From Hypoxylon rubiginosum (taxonomy: Eukaryota > Ascomycota > Sordariomycetes > Xylariales > Hypoxylaceae), in assembly GCA_902806565.1 (NCBI GenBank), contig CADCXA010000006.1, positions 1,240,001 through 1,304,000 of the forward strand: 64,000 nucleotides of DNA, given 5' to 3'. Shown one piece after another: positions 35,780 through 49,200 of the stretch (position 1 is the first letter of the stretch; every line of letters starts with the position of its first letter). The notes below the pieces were generated by a model. It worked only from the letters and a program-made list of their open reading frames with translations, was not told the DNA's origin and did not search any database. The translations under genes were made by a program, and so were the position numbers.

Positions 35780-37520
35780 ATGCTGTCATATTACGCCGTA
35801 TTAGCGGTGTTTCTCCTTTACCGCCTTGCAAAGGCAATCTACAATCTCTATTTCCACCCACTTGCTAAATTTCCTGGGCCGAAGCTCGCGGCTGCGACGC
35901 ACTTATATGAGTTTTACTGGTCAATAGTTCGGGATGGAGAGTTTATTTGGGAAATTGAAAGGATGCATAAGAAATACGGTACGGGATACCCAACCCGCAG
36001 CATCTCATTTCCTCGGGCATTCACACTAACATTTGGGAGGCAAAATTGTCCGCATTACTCCTCGTGAGCTTCATATCAGCGACCCCTCTTTCTATAGCGA
36101 AATCTACGCCGGAAACCCCAAGAGGGTGGATGGCGATTATCGATTCACTAGGTCTACCGGCGTAACGCAGTCTATGTTTGCCGCTGTCGATCATGACCTG
36201 CACCAAGCTCGACGCAACAGCTTGACTAAGTTCTTTTCCAAGCGGTCCATTTCGAACATCCAACCGATCATCCAGGACAAAGTGGAACGGGTGATTCTGA
36301 AGTTGCGGGATGCTGCCCAGGTCGGCGACCCTGTAAACCTGACCACACTGTCGGCCGCCTTCACGGCCGATACCATCTCCCATTATTCGTACGGAGTCTC
36401 CATGGGATGCTTGGACGGAGAAGCCGAGAACATTCTGACGGATGCCACACAAGCGGTGCTGGCTCTAAGCCATTGGCTTAAGTTTATACCCATCCGGTTC
36501 AGCAATGCGAAGAAACTGCCTATTGGCCTGGTGGAGCACTTCTTTCCCAAGGCCGCCGTGGTGCTCAAGACGCATCGAACCATCAGCTCTCTGGCCTTGG
36601 GAATCCTCAATTCCAAGGAGCCCAAAGCACCCCACGAGAACATGTTTGCTGCTCTTGCTGATCCGACGCTGCCCGCCGAAGAGCGAACCCTGGGACGGTT
36701 GGAAGACGAGGGCTTCGTGGTGCTAGCTGCCGGTACCGAGACCACGGCCTACAGTCTCAGCACTACCATGTTCTACCTGCTAAACAACCCCAGTATCTTT
36801 TCCCAGCTCTATGACGAGATCCATGCCGCAATGCCCAATCCAACTAAATGCCCACCGTTGTCGGTGCTAGAGAACTTACCACTACTGGTGAGGACCCCCC
36901 GAAGCCCGCAGGCATCGTAGTAGGCGATACTAACCATCCCCAGAGGGGTGTTGTAAACGAGGGGTTTCGACTGTCAATGGGAACTTTGACGAGGCATCCC
37001 CGTGTAGCACCAGATCGTATCCTACAATACAAGGACTGGGCCATTCCTGCTGGGGTAAGTACCTAATTCATTCATAACCATGAGAATGAAGCGATTCTGA
37101 GCCATTGTATAGACTCCCTGTAGCACGGCCACATATTTCGTCCATACTGACCCGGAGATATTCCCGAATCCTTGGTCTTTTGATCCGCACCGCTGGATAA
37201 ATGCGGCTGAACGAGGGCAGCACCTCGAGAGTCACCTCGCACTGTTCTTGAAGGGGACTAGAGCCTGCCTTGGAATTAAGTACGTATTTATTCTTTTCTG
37301 CCCTGCATCTTTATTTAGGGATGAATTAGTTTACGAACAGGCGTTCTTTAGCATGGCCACCGCCGAAATGTATATGCTGATTGCTAACCTGGTCCGGCGC
37401 GTGCAAATGAAATTGCACGAACGTACTACTATTGATTGTGTTATTCCGGCTAAGGACCACACTATTGTGGTTCCAAAGGACACATCTGGAATTAGGGCTA
37501 TCGTCTTGAGCGTTGAATAA
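35780..37520 (+). CDS. Cytochrome P450 (trichodiene oxygenase-like), cluster copy 1
   Basis: Exons 35780-35978, 36040-36887, 36944-37054, 37113-37279, 37352-37520 encode 497 residues. The N-terminus is a single TM anchor ([16 protein letters not shown]) followed by [14 protein letters not shown], the proline-rich hinge. [11 protein letters not shown] is the I-helix oxygen-binding motif. VNEGFRLS is the ExxR segment (EGFR). [10 protein letters not shown] is the heme-binding loop with C438 as thiolate ligand. The last intron was set to end at 37351 because it then gives [13 protein letters not shown], as in the related gene at 38746; reading through would insert a foreign stretch after the heme loop. 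Membrane-bound monooxygenase of the ER, presumably oxidising the terpene product of the neighbouring synthase. Confidence 0.92.
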
Positions 37521-38745
37521 CATCTAGATTTCCTTTCTTTTTCTTTGGAGATGCCTACTATCTTGAATATAATGATATTATACTTGCTTTCTAATTGGAT
37601 GATATCGTGCCCATAATTCTGGTAATAAACGCCCATCTAGCAAGACCAGTTCAAAGACGTTGCTTATAGTGGTCAATCTGTATGCCCTTTGCTGCCAGGT
37701 GAATGTAAGTACGCAGCAAAGCATGCTCGCCGCCCTAGAAGGGCGGCTGGCGAACCCGTTCTCTCGTGAGAGGGAGAGTAGAGAACCGAAGAGGCGAGGT
37801 CGTAAAAGGCCAACTGTGAACAGGTGCCGAGTCGTCCAGATAGACAGCTGCAGCCAAGATAGGTGATAGCATAAGGGGGCGGGTTGCGCAGCAATTAGGC
37901 AGACCGGTCTATCACGGCACGAACAATGAAGAATGCCTTCTCTTTCCCCCTGTAACAACACAAAATTAGGTAAACAGAGCCATGTAAAGCCCCTGGTACG
38001 AACAATTCATTTACACTAACGTCCCCCCTTCCACAATGAACTTATCCGTATTGTCATCAAAGTGAAAGCATGCGACACCACAGCCTTACGGTGCCAATAG
38101 TCCATCTGCTACTAGCTAAGGTGCTGCCGTTTCCGTGTCAGTCGTCGGCCGCTTGGCTGCAGGCTGACTTCCGTCAGCGGCGTTTACATTGACGCCACGG
38201 CGCGTCAGTGGCCAATAGAGCAAGTAAACTTGATGCCCAAATCTAGGATCGCAGACATAGAAAGGATTACAGGACACAAATCTGACATGCATTGCGAGAA
38301 TGTAACTGCTCATTCATCCACACCGGTAGGATTTTCATGCTAGGTTCGGATGCGGTTCTATATTCACCGCTCCCTCTCTGCCTGTGCATTAGTGACATGC
38401 GTCGAAGCGAGCCGAGGCTCTACTTGCGCGGGTTTATCATAAAAGATATCACAATGAGGGACGCGGAGTCGTATTTGTGTTACGTTAATACCCCTAGCTG
38501 GGAAATTCTTCAACATTAACACCTCAACGGATTTATTATACTGCAGTAAGATCGCTTTATAGTGATCTAACGGCAACACAACACCGTAAGCGTGTAGTTC
38601 AAACCGGGACGGACAAATAGACCAACCCATTAAGTAGGCTGATTAATGTAGACGCCTTTTCATCATTACGGCTAGGAAATGTAGGATCTCTCTCTAGCAC
38701 ACCACGGTTCCAAAGCATTTCACCCACAAGACACCTTTTGTTACC
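37521..38745. other. Intergenic region between the two related P450 genes
   Basis: No gene supported. Short open frames here are unrelated to P450s. Probable 3' end of copy 1 and promoter of copy 2. Confidence 0.4.
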
Positions 38746-40507
38746 ATGGCTGTGAATCTCAAACACTTCTCTCTGCCCCCAGTTGCCACGATGTGGCCTT
38801 TCATCCTTGGCCTCGGGTGTGCCTGGATCGCCCTGAGGAGTGTATACCGTTTATTCTTCCATCCCCTCTCTTCCATTCCGGGTCCTAAGAGGGCAGCTAT
38901 AAGCCATGCATACGAGTTCTACTACGATGCGATATGCAACGGCAGGTATATTTGGGAGATTGAGAAAATGCACGAAAAATACGGTTAGCTATGGGTTTCG
39001 TAAAGCGATAGTAGGGACTTGAATTAATTTGCCTGATAATTAGGCCCGGTAGTGAGGATTAACCCCCGTGAGGTCCATATCAAGGACCCTTATTTCTATG
39101 ACGAGGTTTATACGCCAGCTGCCCGAAAGTGCGAAAAAGACCCGCACTTTGTAGGGGTGTTCGGATTCCCGACCTCGATGATCGCCACGGTCGGCCACGA
39201 GCTGCATCGCCTACGCCGCGGCATGCTCAACAACTTTTTCTCCAAGAAGTCCGTCACGGCGCTTTCCGCCCTCCTGTACGAAAACGAGGCGAAGTTGATA
39301 CGACGTCTGGAACTGGCCCATCAGGAAGATGCCGTGGTCCGGCTCGACGATGCGTACGCCGCGCTCACGGCGGACGTGATCTCGCATTACTCTTGGGGGG
39401 TAAGTACTGGGTTTCTAGATGACGATGACTTTAGCAACGACATCCGAGAAGCGCTTAACGAGATTTCCGGCTTCGTCCACTACAGCCGGTTCTTCCCCAT
39501 CCTAAGCGCTACCATGCGGGCTTTGCCTCGTCGGCTTCTGGCTCGCATTCGTCCTGGTGCCACCGCCGTGCTGGACTTACAAGATATGATTACGCAGTCC
39601 CGAGCCCAGAAAAGGCCCGATGATGGCGCGCCAAAGACGATATTTGATGCGTTGACGGACGTCAGCGTCCCGCCGCAGGAGAAATCCCCCCGTCGGCTGG
39701 CAGACGAAGGGTTAATCGTAGTTGTCGCGGGCACCGAAACCACGGCGAGGACATTAACAATTGCTTCCTACTATCTCTTTCAGAATCAACCTTTACTTCA
39801 GAAGCTCCGCGAGGAAATCAAGACGGTCATGCCGACTATTACCGCGAACCCCTCGTGGTCTGAGTTGGAACAGCTTCCATACTTGGTGGGTAAAGCCTAC
39901 ACCTGTACTGCATCCAGCAAACTACTGACTAAATCACTATCCAGAGTGCGGTTGTTAGCGAATCGGTTCGGCTCTCCCACGGTCCTATCTTTCGATCTAC
40001 TCGGGTTGCACCCACCGAGGCCTTGCAATATAAGGATCTAGTTATCCCCCCAGGGGTATGTGGCCCCGAGCCGTTTTCATATCCATCGGGCCTATCAGCT
40101 TACACGCATGGCAGACGCCCGTTAGCATGTCTAGCTTCTTCGTCCATATGGACCCCCAAGTGTTCCCCGAGCCAGAGAAATTCAAGCCGGAGCGCTGGAT
40201 AGAAGCGGCGGAAGCGGGCCAGCACCTCAAGAGGTTTATTGTGGCCTTCGGAAGAGGAAGCAGAATCTGCCTTGGCATGAAGTAAGTATTGGAGACATGC
40301 ACCACTACCACCTAGCTAACTGGTCTCCGTAGTTTGGCCTATGCCGAACTTTACATGACGTTGGCCTCTTTAATTCGCCGTTTTGATATCGAGCTGTACG
40401 ACCCCCGGCCAGAGCACATCCGTATCGATCGCGACATGGGCATTGGGCAGCCCGACGAAGGGGATTTCTTACTGCGTGCCAAAATCACCAGGGTCATCAC
40501 CCAGTAG
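38746..40507 (+). CDS. Cytochrome P450 (trichodiene oxygenase-like), cluster copy 2
   Basis: Exons 38746-38983, 39044-39885, 39945-40055, 40115-40281, 40333-40507 encode 510 residues. TM anchor near residues 16-32, then [28 protein letters not shown] is the I-helix, SESVRLS the ExxR motif, and [10 protein letters not shown] the heme loop with C449. Exons 3 and 4 are the same length (111 and 167 nt) as in the P450 at 35780, and all introns fall at equivalent sites, so the two are duplicates that have diverged. Strong matches along the sequence (YEFYY..., [12 protein letters not shown]) support one subfamily. Expected to be an ER-bound monooxygenase acting on the terpene scaffold or its first oxidation product. 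Confidence 0.94.
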
Positions 40508-41294
40508 TAGTAGTAGATTATCCGCGGCCGGTTATTGCAAGCCAAAGTAAAAAGCATGTTTTTTTTTTTTTTTGGCTGAGGGGCTGAGAGGTTATAGACT
40601 TCATCAGAATTGCTTTGTAGGCGGTACTTGGCACTTGCACGGACTCTCATGATTTTCCTGTGGTGAACACAAGTTTCGGCCATCTTACAAGCTGAGGCTG
40701 CTTGTAGATTGACGTCATCATATCTGAAGGATGGTTCCATTGGGTGGGGAGGATTACCCTAGCAACCTTATGAGGTGGGGCCTCCCGACAGTGCAGGGTT
40801 TCTGGGTTTTTGTCTTATCTCGAAGCTTGCAGTAAGACTTTGCGGCTGAGCGCATACCTTAGAAAAGAGGTTTTATTTCTAAGGATGCTTATGGAGGTTG
40901 TAAAGGCTTGAGTTGCCCCTCCATAGCCTAGGTTCTTAAATACCTCCACAGTGCGTGTCGCACCTTCCATTTCCGTACCCCCCATCTACCTTCGGTACCT
41001 AGGTACGCAATACAAGTCCCCTTAATTTCACAGACCACTACCATAATTTCAGCGGCCAATCAGCAGAGCCTTAGGATTGCCCCGCAGCTTGCGATTTTTT
41101 TCTATCAAGACCTCAGTGGAAAGAGTTCGCGAAGCGAACGGGATACTCATTTCCCCAAGCTCGGACTACTCTTTCTGAACTACCTATTGGTGGCTAGCGG
41201 TTATATGGTTCAGAATCAAAGCGCACCCTTTCTTGATCAGCACTGCCAAGTACCCACCACTATGTTACACCAGCCCGGACAACCACTCGAGTAT
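40508..41294. other. Convergent 3' region between P450 copy 2 and the reductase
   Basis: Contains a T run at about 40559-40574 shortly after the P450 stop codon and a GGTACCTAGGTACG palindromic word at about 40995. No coding signal. Confidence 0.4.
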
Positions 41295-42539
41295 CTAGCC
41301 GGGGTATCCAGCATCGATCTCGCGTAGATTTTCGACCAGATTCCGCACCGATTCTTCCAGAGAAGTCCAGCCTGCCCGCCCCAGATCGCGCAGCAACTGC
41401 TCCGCTTTGTGGCGAGGCAGGATTTCGTTGGGATCCTCCCCGCCGGAGAAGTTCTCGGGGAAGGTATTGGCGGGCTCCAGCTTGCGCAGGATATCCAGGA
41501 CGGAATCCCAGCTATAGCGCTCGGCGAAGGCGAAGAGGCGTTGGCCTCGGACCTTGTCTAGGACACCCGCGACGTGTAGCCGACCAATATCTTGAACGTC
41601 GATAAAATACTCTGCAGAGGTGATGATGATTCAGCCAGGGTCGTAATAGCAAAGACTGGATGAGCAAGTCATGAGAACTTACGTCGCGGCACTAAGCGAT
41701 GGTACTCCACTATCTCTCCTCTGTATAGGAATGGGATCATAGTAGCGGTACTGGTATACCCGGCTGGGTCCAGCGGTGTCCCAAAAGTCATGTTAGGAAG
41801 CACTGGCAACTGGTTAACTATCGCACAGAATCCATTGGGTACGACGACGAATGAACCTGTATTGATGACCATGTCAGGCCGCTCCTCGTTATGTTCGGCT
41901 TGGTACTCCCAAATCGCCTGTTCTGCCAAGGTCTTGCTGGCCGCATACACCGCATGAGACCGCTCGGGGGTGTAAGGGGGGTCGGCCCACGCTTCCTTGA
42001 CGGCCTCCTCATTCCATGTCTGCTCGTCGATCACGACGCCTGGCTTGTCTAAAGTAGCTAAGACCACAGCGCTGGACGACGAGCAGAAGACGAAGCGCTT
42101 CACGCTCGGCTCAGCATATGCAGCTTTCAGGGCGTTGAGGGCGAATGCGATTACGGGGGGGATGACTTTGTTAGGATCATGGTACAGAGTCATGATAGAC
42201 GCCGAGTGCGCGACGGCAGACACGCCTGGCATAGGTACGTGAGCGAAGCTCTTGCGTCAGGCCGCATAGAACACAGTTGCAATTACCTTTTATGACCTCG
42301 TCGAAAGTACCCTCAGCAGCTAGATCTGAAACCTGGTATAGTGAAAAGCGTCCATTCCCATACCTCTTCTGGAATACGTCGGCTAACCAGCCGTTCTTGC
42401 TGACATCTCGCACCGTACCACGCACATTGAACCCGTAATGGAGGAATTGATCGGCAATATGAGAGCCGATGAACCCATTAGCTCCCGTTACCAAGATGGT
42501 AGATCCTTTGGGGATAGCCCAGTCCTTTGGTGATGCCAT
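41295..42539 (-). CDS. NAD(P)-dependent reductase, extended SDR (GRE2/aldehyde reductase type)
   Basis: Exons 42539-42287, 42225-41683 and 41611-41295 with introns of 61 and 71 bp encode 370 residues. The Rossmann motif is TILVTGANGFIGSH (residues 14-27) and the catalytic site YAASK; FVFCSSSSAV carries the active-site Ser region. After the last splice QYFIDVQDIGRLHVAGVL matches the family. The group (dihydroflavonol reductase-like, ketoreductases, GRE2) reduces carbonyls with NADPH or oxidises hydroxyls. It lies between P450 genes and could adjust the oxidation level of the terpene; that is inference. Confidence 0.92.
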
Positions 42540-43327
42540 TAGGTTTTGGATGGATCAGATAATGCGGTAGTACAGCCTGTCCCAATAGGTAACAGGAAGG
42601 CCAATCTAAAAGTAGAGGGGAAGTTGGGGATAATTGCGACCACATCTGAGAACCAGGTGTCCTTCAAGGCAAAGCTCCGCCGAAGCTCTAGAACTTAACA
42701 ATAAGGGTATTGCAAACCTTCTATAGGGTGCACCATATGTGGGCGCTAGCACATATCGCCGATTCTGAGTGGCGACCAAGATATCATCATCCTGATAGGA
42801 CAACGATGTAGCAAGTAATCCGTTTAACCGCCATCAGAATATATTGCCCGTTTTGATTACTGAGAAACAGGTTGTTCAGAGGGGTGGTCGTATCGAAACG
42901 TCTGCAATGTAGCATTGCTCAGGTAGTACAGCATATGTAGTGCTGCTCACATCATCCCGACTAATGATCAGCAGCCATAATCGAAGTCCTTTGCATCAGA
43001 GCCTAGACCACCAAACTAGGACTTAAGGGTGGTAGGGATCATCGATAGGTTTTGTTAGGAGCGTTCGTGCGGACTGTAACAGCTTCACAAGGTAACTCAA
43101 TATTGCATAATTTATCTTGCCGATTCCAATCATTATATGCGGTAGGGGCTAAACGACCATTTGGCAGGTTATCGGTCATTTCTAAGGGGTGGCGGTCTTC
43201 TGGTCATATCTTGCCCAATAGAGCTGGTTATTTTGATTGAGAAGTTTGGTGTTGCCTGAAATCCCACGGCCGTATCCCATTCCACTTCTGTGCCTTGTTG
43301 TCGTGTCATAATATCTATACGCAAAAG
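42540..43327. other. Divergent promoter region between reductase and third P450
   Basis: No supported coding sequence. Presumed shared promoter space. No clear regulator site recognised. Confidence 0.38.
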
Positions 43328-45195
43328 ATGGAGAAAGTTACTGACCACTCTGCTCGCACATGGCAAGCAGTGGGCTCTGCTGTGCTTGTTTGTACGATAT
43401 GCCTGCTCCTTCCGAGGATCAGTCGCTACGTGCAGTACTCCCGACTCCCGCTCTTCCAAGGAACTGTGAGCAGGGAGGAACAACGGAAAGTATTCTTGGA
43501 TTCGGCTCACAAGCTGTATCTCGATGGCTACCACAGGGTTAGTATCTCTTCTCTTTGACACATTTCTACGACCGCACTAACTCGTGCACAGTTTAAGAAT
43601 TCTGCTTATCGCATGCCTACCGCCGATGGTGGGTATTCCCCTCTCCCAGCCCTATATGCCTTGAGCTTTCATTGCTGAAGAATTTCCCGCGGCAGATAGA
43701 GTGAATATCGTCATCCCAATGCGGTTTCTGTCAGAACTGAGGAAACTTGCGGATTCTGTGCTTAGCGTGACGCTCGCGACGCAAAGGGTAAGTAGTAGTG
43801 TTACCGCCGAGACATATTCAGGACGTCAGAGCTAACGGAACCCAAAGGACTTCGAGGCCAAGTACACGAATGTGCCGACAGAGCTACCAATGGTCGGCGA
43901 CTTCGCAAGAGCCAGCCTCACGCCAGCACTCGGTAAATCAATAATACCCCTTACCAGTCATCTCACTAGGGCTCGTCTAATCCTCTGTATAGCCAGGATA
44001 ACCCCTGTGATGTACACAGAAGTTGACCATTTCATGCGCGAAGAGTTTCCTCTATGCGAAGGTTGGACGCCAATCTCCGCGCATGTAGTGGGCGCCAACA
44101 TGGTGGCCCGGATCACCGGGCGTATCTTCGTTGGACCTGAACTGTGTCGCAATCCTGAGTACCTGGATACAGCCGTACACTATGCTATAGATGTGATGAA
44201 AGCACAAAAAGCGATCAAGACGGTGCGGCCCTGGCTCCGGCCCATCCTTGCCTCCCGGCTTCCGGCCGTGCGGAGATTACGGGAGCGAGAACAGAGAGTC
44301 CAAGAATTCTTGAAACCTATTGTGCAAGAGAGACTAAATGCCGCAGCCAGGGACCCCCATTGGCAGAAGCCTGACGACATGCTGTCTGCTCTCATCAGCC
44401 ATTGCGATAAACAGGGTGGGTTTTCAGAAGCTAGGCTTGCCAAGACGCAGTTGGACCTTAGTTTCGCGGCCATACACACGACCAGCGAGGCATTGACACA
44501 TATGTACGTCTCCCCTCTCCTCTCTACCGGTGAATGGCGAGCTAATAACGGGGGTTCGTAGCTTGTACGACCTGGCAGTCAAGCCGGAGTATATCCAGCC
44601 CCTTCGGGAGGAGATTGGCACCGTGCTGGCCGAGCATGGCGGGGCCGTCACCAACCGCGGCCTACAGCAGATGCTGAAACTCGACAGCTTCATGAAGGAG
44701 TCGTTGCGTTTCTACCCTATAGTCACGACCGTGATGAACCGCGTAGTCACCGAGGGTTTCACCCTCTCCAACGGCCAGTTCATCCCGCCCGGCTCCAGCA
44801 TCGTCGTGCCCTCCCGCGCGGCCCACCTCGACCCGGCGAACTATCCCGACGGGGAGAGCTTCGACGGCCTCCGGCACTACAAGCTCCGGCACGGCGGGGC
44901 CCCGACGGACCAGGTGCGGAACCAGTTCGTGACGTCGGACGAGCGGAGCCTGCTGTTTGGGTACGGAAGACACTCCTGCCCCGGTCGGTTCTTCGGGGCG
45001 AACGAGATCAAGATGATCCTGTTGCAGCTGATCATGGGCTTTGATATCAAAAACGAAGACGGGAGTATGCAGAGATACCCCAACCTGGAAAACGGCAACT
45101 TTGTTTCCCCAAACAAGGAAAGGAAGCTATTATTTAAGAGACGGGTCGACGACGTCGTCTTCCCGGTCCCCAGTCCGGATGTCGTCAAGAGTTAG
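43328..45195 (+). CDS. Cytochrome P450 (ent-kaurene oxidase-like), third cluster P450
   Basis: Exons 43328-43537, 43592-43628, 43696-43787, 43848-44503, 44562-45195 encode 542 residues. The TM anchor is about residues 13-35 (VGSAVLVCTICLLLP). FAAIHTTSEALTHI is the I-helix, with the usual Gly-x-x-Thr replaced by HTTSE, as seen in several fungal kaurene-oxidase-like P450s. KESLRF is the ExxR motif, and FGYGRHSCPGRFF the heme loop with C471. FKNSAYRMPTADDRVNIVIP across two small exons is typical of the group. Not closely related to the two other P450s here. Such enzymes often carry out multi-step methyl oxidations on terpenes. Confidence 0.93.
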
Positions 45196-46122
45196 GCATC
45201 TACTACCAAAATGGTGAGGAGGTTATGAATGCCAGACGGTGAAAGTTTTAGATTACTTGTTTAAATTAAAACCACTTGTCCGGCAATCCGAAAACCTGTA
45301 TACACTATGATAGATCGACGGCTTTCTAATATTTAATTGCTCTTTATCATCATAGATTGCGCTAAATGAATTTGGTAAAAAAATCTAATAATCACTATAG
45401 ATATTACAATATTTAATAGTTAGCTTACTAAAGCACTCATGTTAGCCGTAATAGTTACGGTGGCCTGGTTTACTTGATTGTATACTATCTAAGTACATAC
45501 CTAGCAAGTATAATTATTTTCACTATTTAGAGAGACTTGAGCAGGGGGGAAATAAGGAAGCCAAAAAACAAGTAGGAATGACATGTAAAGAGGCAGCGGG
45601 TCAGTTTTCTTCACATGGTCATAGAATACACTCGTTTATAAGACTACTAATTTCAAACACTGTTGAATTGGAATAAATCGAATTTGAGTGATTTTAGTGA
45701 GAAATCCCATATGCTCGGACAGTTCGGTCGGCCCGCGTCGAATATTAGTAGCGAAAGCCGAGCTACAGCAAAGCTACTTTTCCGGGCGGGCCGATGCTTG
45801 ACAGTTCAATCCCGGACTTCGGCCTATGAAGTACCGCCAGAGTTTATCTAGCTTTATGGTAGAGATTGGGACTGGGTGGTTGATTATGCCATATCTCACA
45901 AATGGGGCTTAGATTCTCATTTTCTGAAGGTCGTACGGGTTCCGAAGGTCAGGTATCCGCGGAAACATACGAGGAGAATGACTCTTTCCACTTGAAAGTA
46001 GCCGTTAAATATCAAATGGATCACCATGTTTCGAGGTTAGAGAGGAAGGATATGGACAGGGCGTGGGGTGGTATCTTCCGAATCGGGACGGATATATCCC
46101 AGACTAATGATAGAATGGTATC
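45196..46122. other. Region between the last cluster gene and the retrotransposon
   Basis: AT-rich near 45280-45540. Short frames (45663-45851, 45902-46183) have no recognisable domain, and the second runs into the left LTR. Nothing supported. Confidence 0.4.
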
Positions 46123-46274
46123 TGTTCCAGGCACCCACGTGGTCTGTGCACCTAAAGTAGTCTGTGCTCTGGAAAGCTTTTAGCTCGGCTTTACACTTAG
46201 TTTAGATTCTTAGAAACTAAGTTTTTTATATTATCTTTTTACACTTATATTATTTTTTTTAAATAAATATAATA
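46123..46274 (+). repeat. Left LTR of the copia element
   Basis: 152 bp, begins tgttccagg. Its first half keeps near-normal base composition while its second half is AT-rich. Compared with the right LTR it differs at about 43 positions, all transitions, with no insertion or deletion. Confidence 0.9.
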
Positions 46275-49200
46275 AATTATATGTTTTTTATAACGTTTTT
46301 TTTATATATTTTTAGTAATTATTTTATATTAAAATATATATTAAATTTAAAATAATTAATTTTATTTAAATTATAATAATTTTATATTAAATTAACAGTT
46401 TATTATTTTTTTTAATAATAAAATTTTTAGTTTTAAAAAATTTATAATAAAAACCTAATAAAATATTAACTTATAAATATTAATATATTAAAATTTATAT
46501 ATAAAATTATAAATTAATAATTTAAATAAATAATATTAAATTAATTAAAAAATTATAAATTTAATTTATTATATAATTTAATATAAGTTATTAGTTTTTT
46601 TTTTATTAAATTTAAAATTTTTAACTTATTATATTTTTTTATTTTAATTATTAAAAATTATTATTAAAATTTTTAGTTTTTAAAAATTATTTTTTTTTTT
46701 TATATTTATTAAGTTAAATTTATAAATAATTAATTTATTTAATTATTTAAAAATTTTTATTTATATTAAACTATTTATTAAATTTAAAATATTAATTAAA
46801 AGTTTTTAATTTAAATATTTTTTATATATTAAAATAATATTTATTTTATAAATATATAATTTTATATTTTATATAAAAAATTAATAAAATAATAAATAAT
46901 AGTTTTTATAAAATTTAACTATAAATTTTAATAAATTATTTTAATTTTTAATAATTTTTTTTATATTAATTAAATAATTTATATATATATAAAATTTTTT
47001 AAATAAAAATATTTAAGAAACGTTTTAAAAATATATATTAAATATTAATATTTAAAATAAATATAATATTATAATAATAAATATTATATAATTTATAAGA
47101 TATAATATAAATAAATATTATAATATTTTTAAAAAAACTAGAAATAATATATTTTTTTATTTATTTTATTATATTTATTATTTATTATAATTAATTTAGG
47201 TTTTAATTTTTTTTTTTTTTTTATTAAAAAATAAGTTTAATTTTAAAAAATAAAACCGTTTATTTTATATTATTATAATTTATATAAATTATATAAATTT
47301 TATTAAAAGTATTAAAATAATATTTAAAAATAACGTTAAAAAAAAAATTTAAAAATAATATTAAGTTTATTATATATAAGTTTTTTAAGTATTTTTAATA
47401 AATTTTTATATTTAAATTTTATTTAAAACTATAAATCGTAAAAAAAAAAAGAAAGATTTTTATATTTTTTATAAATAAATTATAAAATTTATATTAAAAA
47501 AATCCAAGCAGTTAATTTTTTAATTATATTATAAAATTCTTTATATTAAACTTATTAATAAAATTTTTTTTAAAAAGTTTTAAATAAACTTTATTTTTAT
47601 AATTAATTATTTTAAAAAACTTAATATTAAAATTTCGTTTAAATCCAAGTTTTTTATTATAATTAATATTATAAAAAGTTAATATTTTAATTAATATAAG
47701 TTTTTTAAATAAGATTTTATTAAAAAAGTTTTAATTTAAATTTTATTTTAAAATAAACTTATTTAATATTATAATAATAAAAAAACTTATATTAAAGCTT
47801 TTTATAATAATATTATTATTAAATTTAATAAAAATAAAAACTTAAATAATAATTTTATTTTAATTAATATTAAGTTTAAAATTATTAATTATAAGGTTAA
47901 AAGTTATATTTATAAATATTTTAAAAATTTTCCCTGGTGTTTTTATTATAAAAAATATTATAAAAAAAATAGTAATAAATATTAAATTATTTATTTAAAA
48001 CTTAAGTTTAAACGAAAAAAAAATATTAAAAATAATAATAATAAATTTTTAAAGTTTATTAAAATATTTAAAAGTTTTTTAATAGTTAATATTAAAATTT
48101 TTATATATTTATTATTACTTTAAGTTTATTTTATAAATTTTTATATTTTAAGTAATTTTTTTAATTTTAATATAAAATTAATTATATTTATTATTAATAC
48201 TAGTAATATTTATATAATTTTATAATTTAATATTTATATTTTTATAGTTATTAATTTTAATTTATATTATTATAATTTTTTATATAATATTTATGTTTTT
48301 AATTTAAATTATTTAATATATTTAATTAATAATATTAAGTAACTTATAAAATATTAATTATTTTTATAACTTAAAAAAATATTTAAAATAACTAATAATA
48401 ATATTAAAATTTTTAGAATTAATATTATATTAATAAAAATCTATTAAAATAATAACTTAATTATTATTTTTTAATATAAAACTTAGTTTTATTTTTTTTT
48501 TTAATTAATTTAATTAATAATAATTAATTTAAAAAAAAAGAAATTATTTATAATAATATAAAAAATATATTTATTTTTAAAAGCGATTTTAAAAAAAAGT
48601 TTATTAAAATAAATTAATATTATAATTTTAAAATTTTTAAGTTAATAAAAATTTTTAATTTTATATATTAATTTTATATTATATATATAATAATTAATAT
48701 TAAACTTATATATAGAAAATTTATATATATAAATCTTAATAAAATTAAAAAAGTTTATTATTATTATAGTTTTTATTTAAAAATTTTAATATAGTTTTTT
48801 TTTTATAATATTTATATATAATTAAAAATTAAACGTTAAATATATTATTAACTATTAATTTTAATATATTATTTATTATAAATTATTTTTATAGATATTT
48901 TTTTTTATAATATTAAAAGATTTATTGGTTTTAAATATATAGTTATTTTTATTAATAATTATATAAATTATAAATAACTTAAATTTAAATGTAAAAAAAA
49001 CTAAATTTTTATAATTATTAAAAAATTTATTATTAAAATTAAACTGTAAATTAAATTAAAAATTTAAATTATATATATTAATAATAATAAAAAGTTTTTT
49101 AATAAAAATAATATTAAAAATAAATGTTTAAATTATAATATTTATTTTAAAACTATTATATTTAATATATTAAAATAAAATAACCGTGTAAAAAAATTTA

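Noticed and set aside
45902..46183. 93-codon plus-strand frame
   Set aside because: Runs into the left LTR, no conserved content, and ends within the repeat.
47930..48210. Residual zinc-knuckle-like and protease-like words inside the element
   Set aside because: The spacing of the Cys/His codons and the protease motif did not match the family closely enough after so much mutation.
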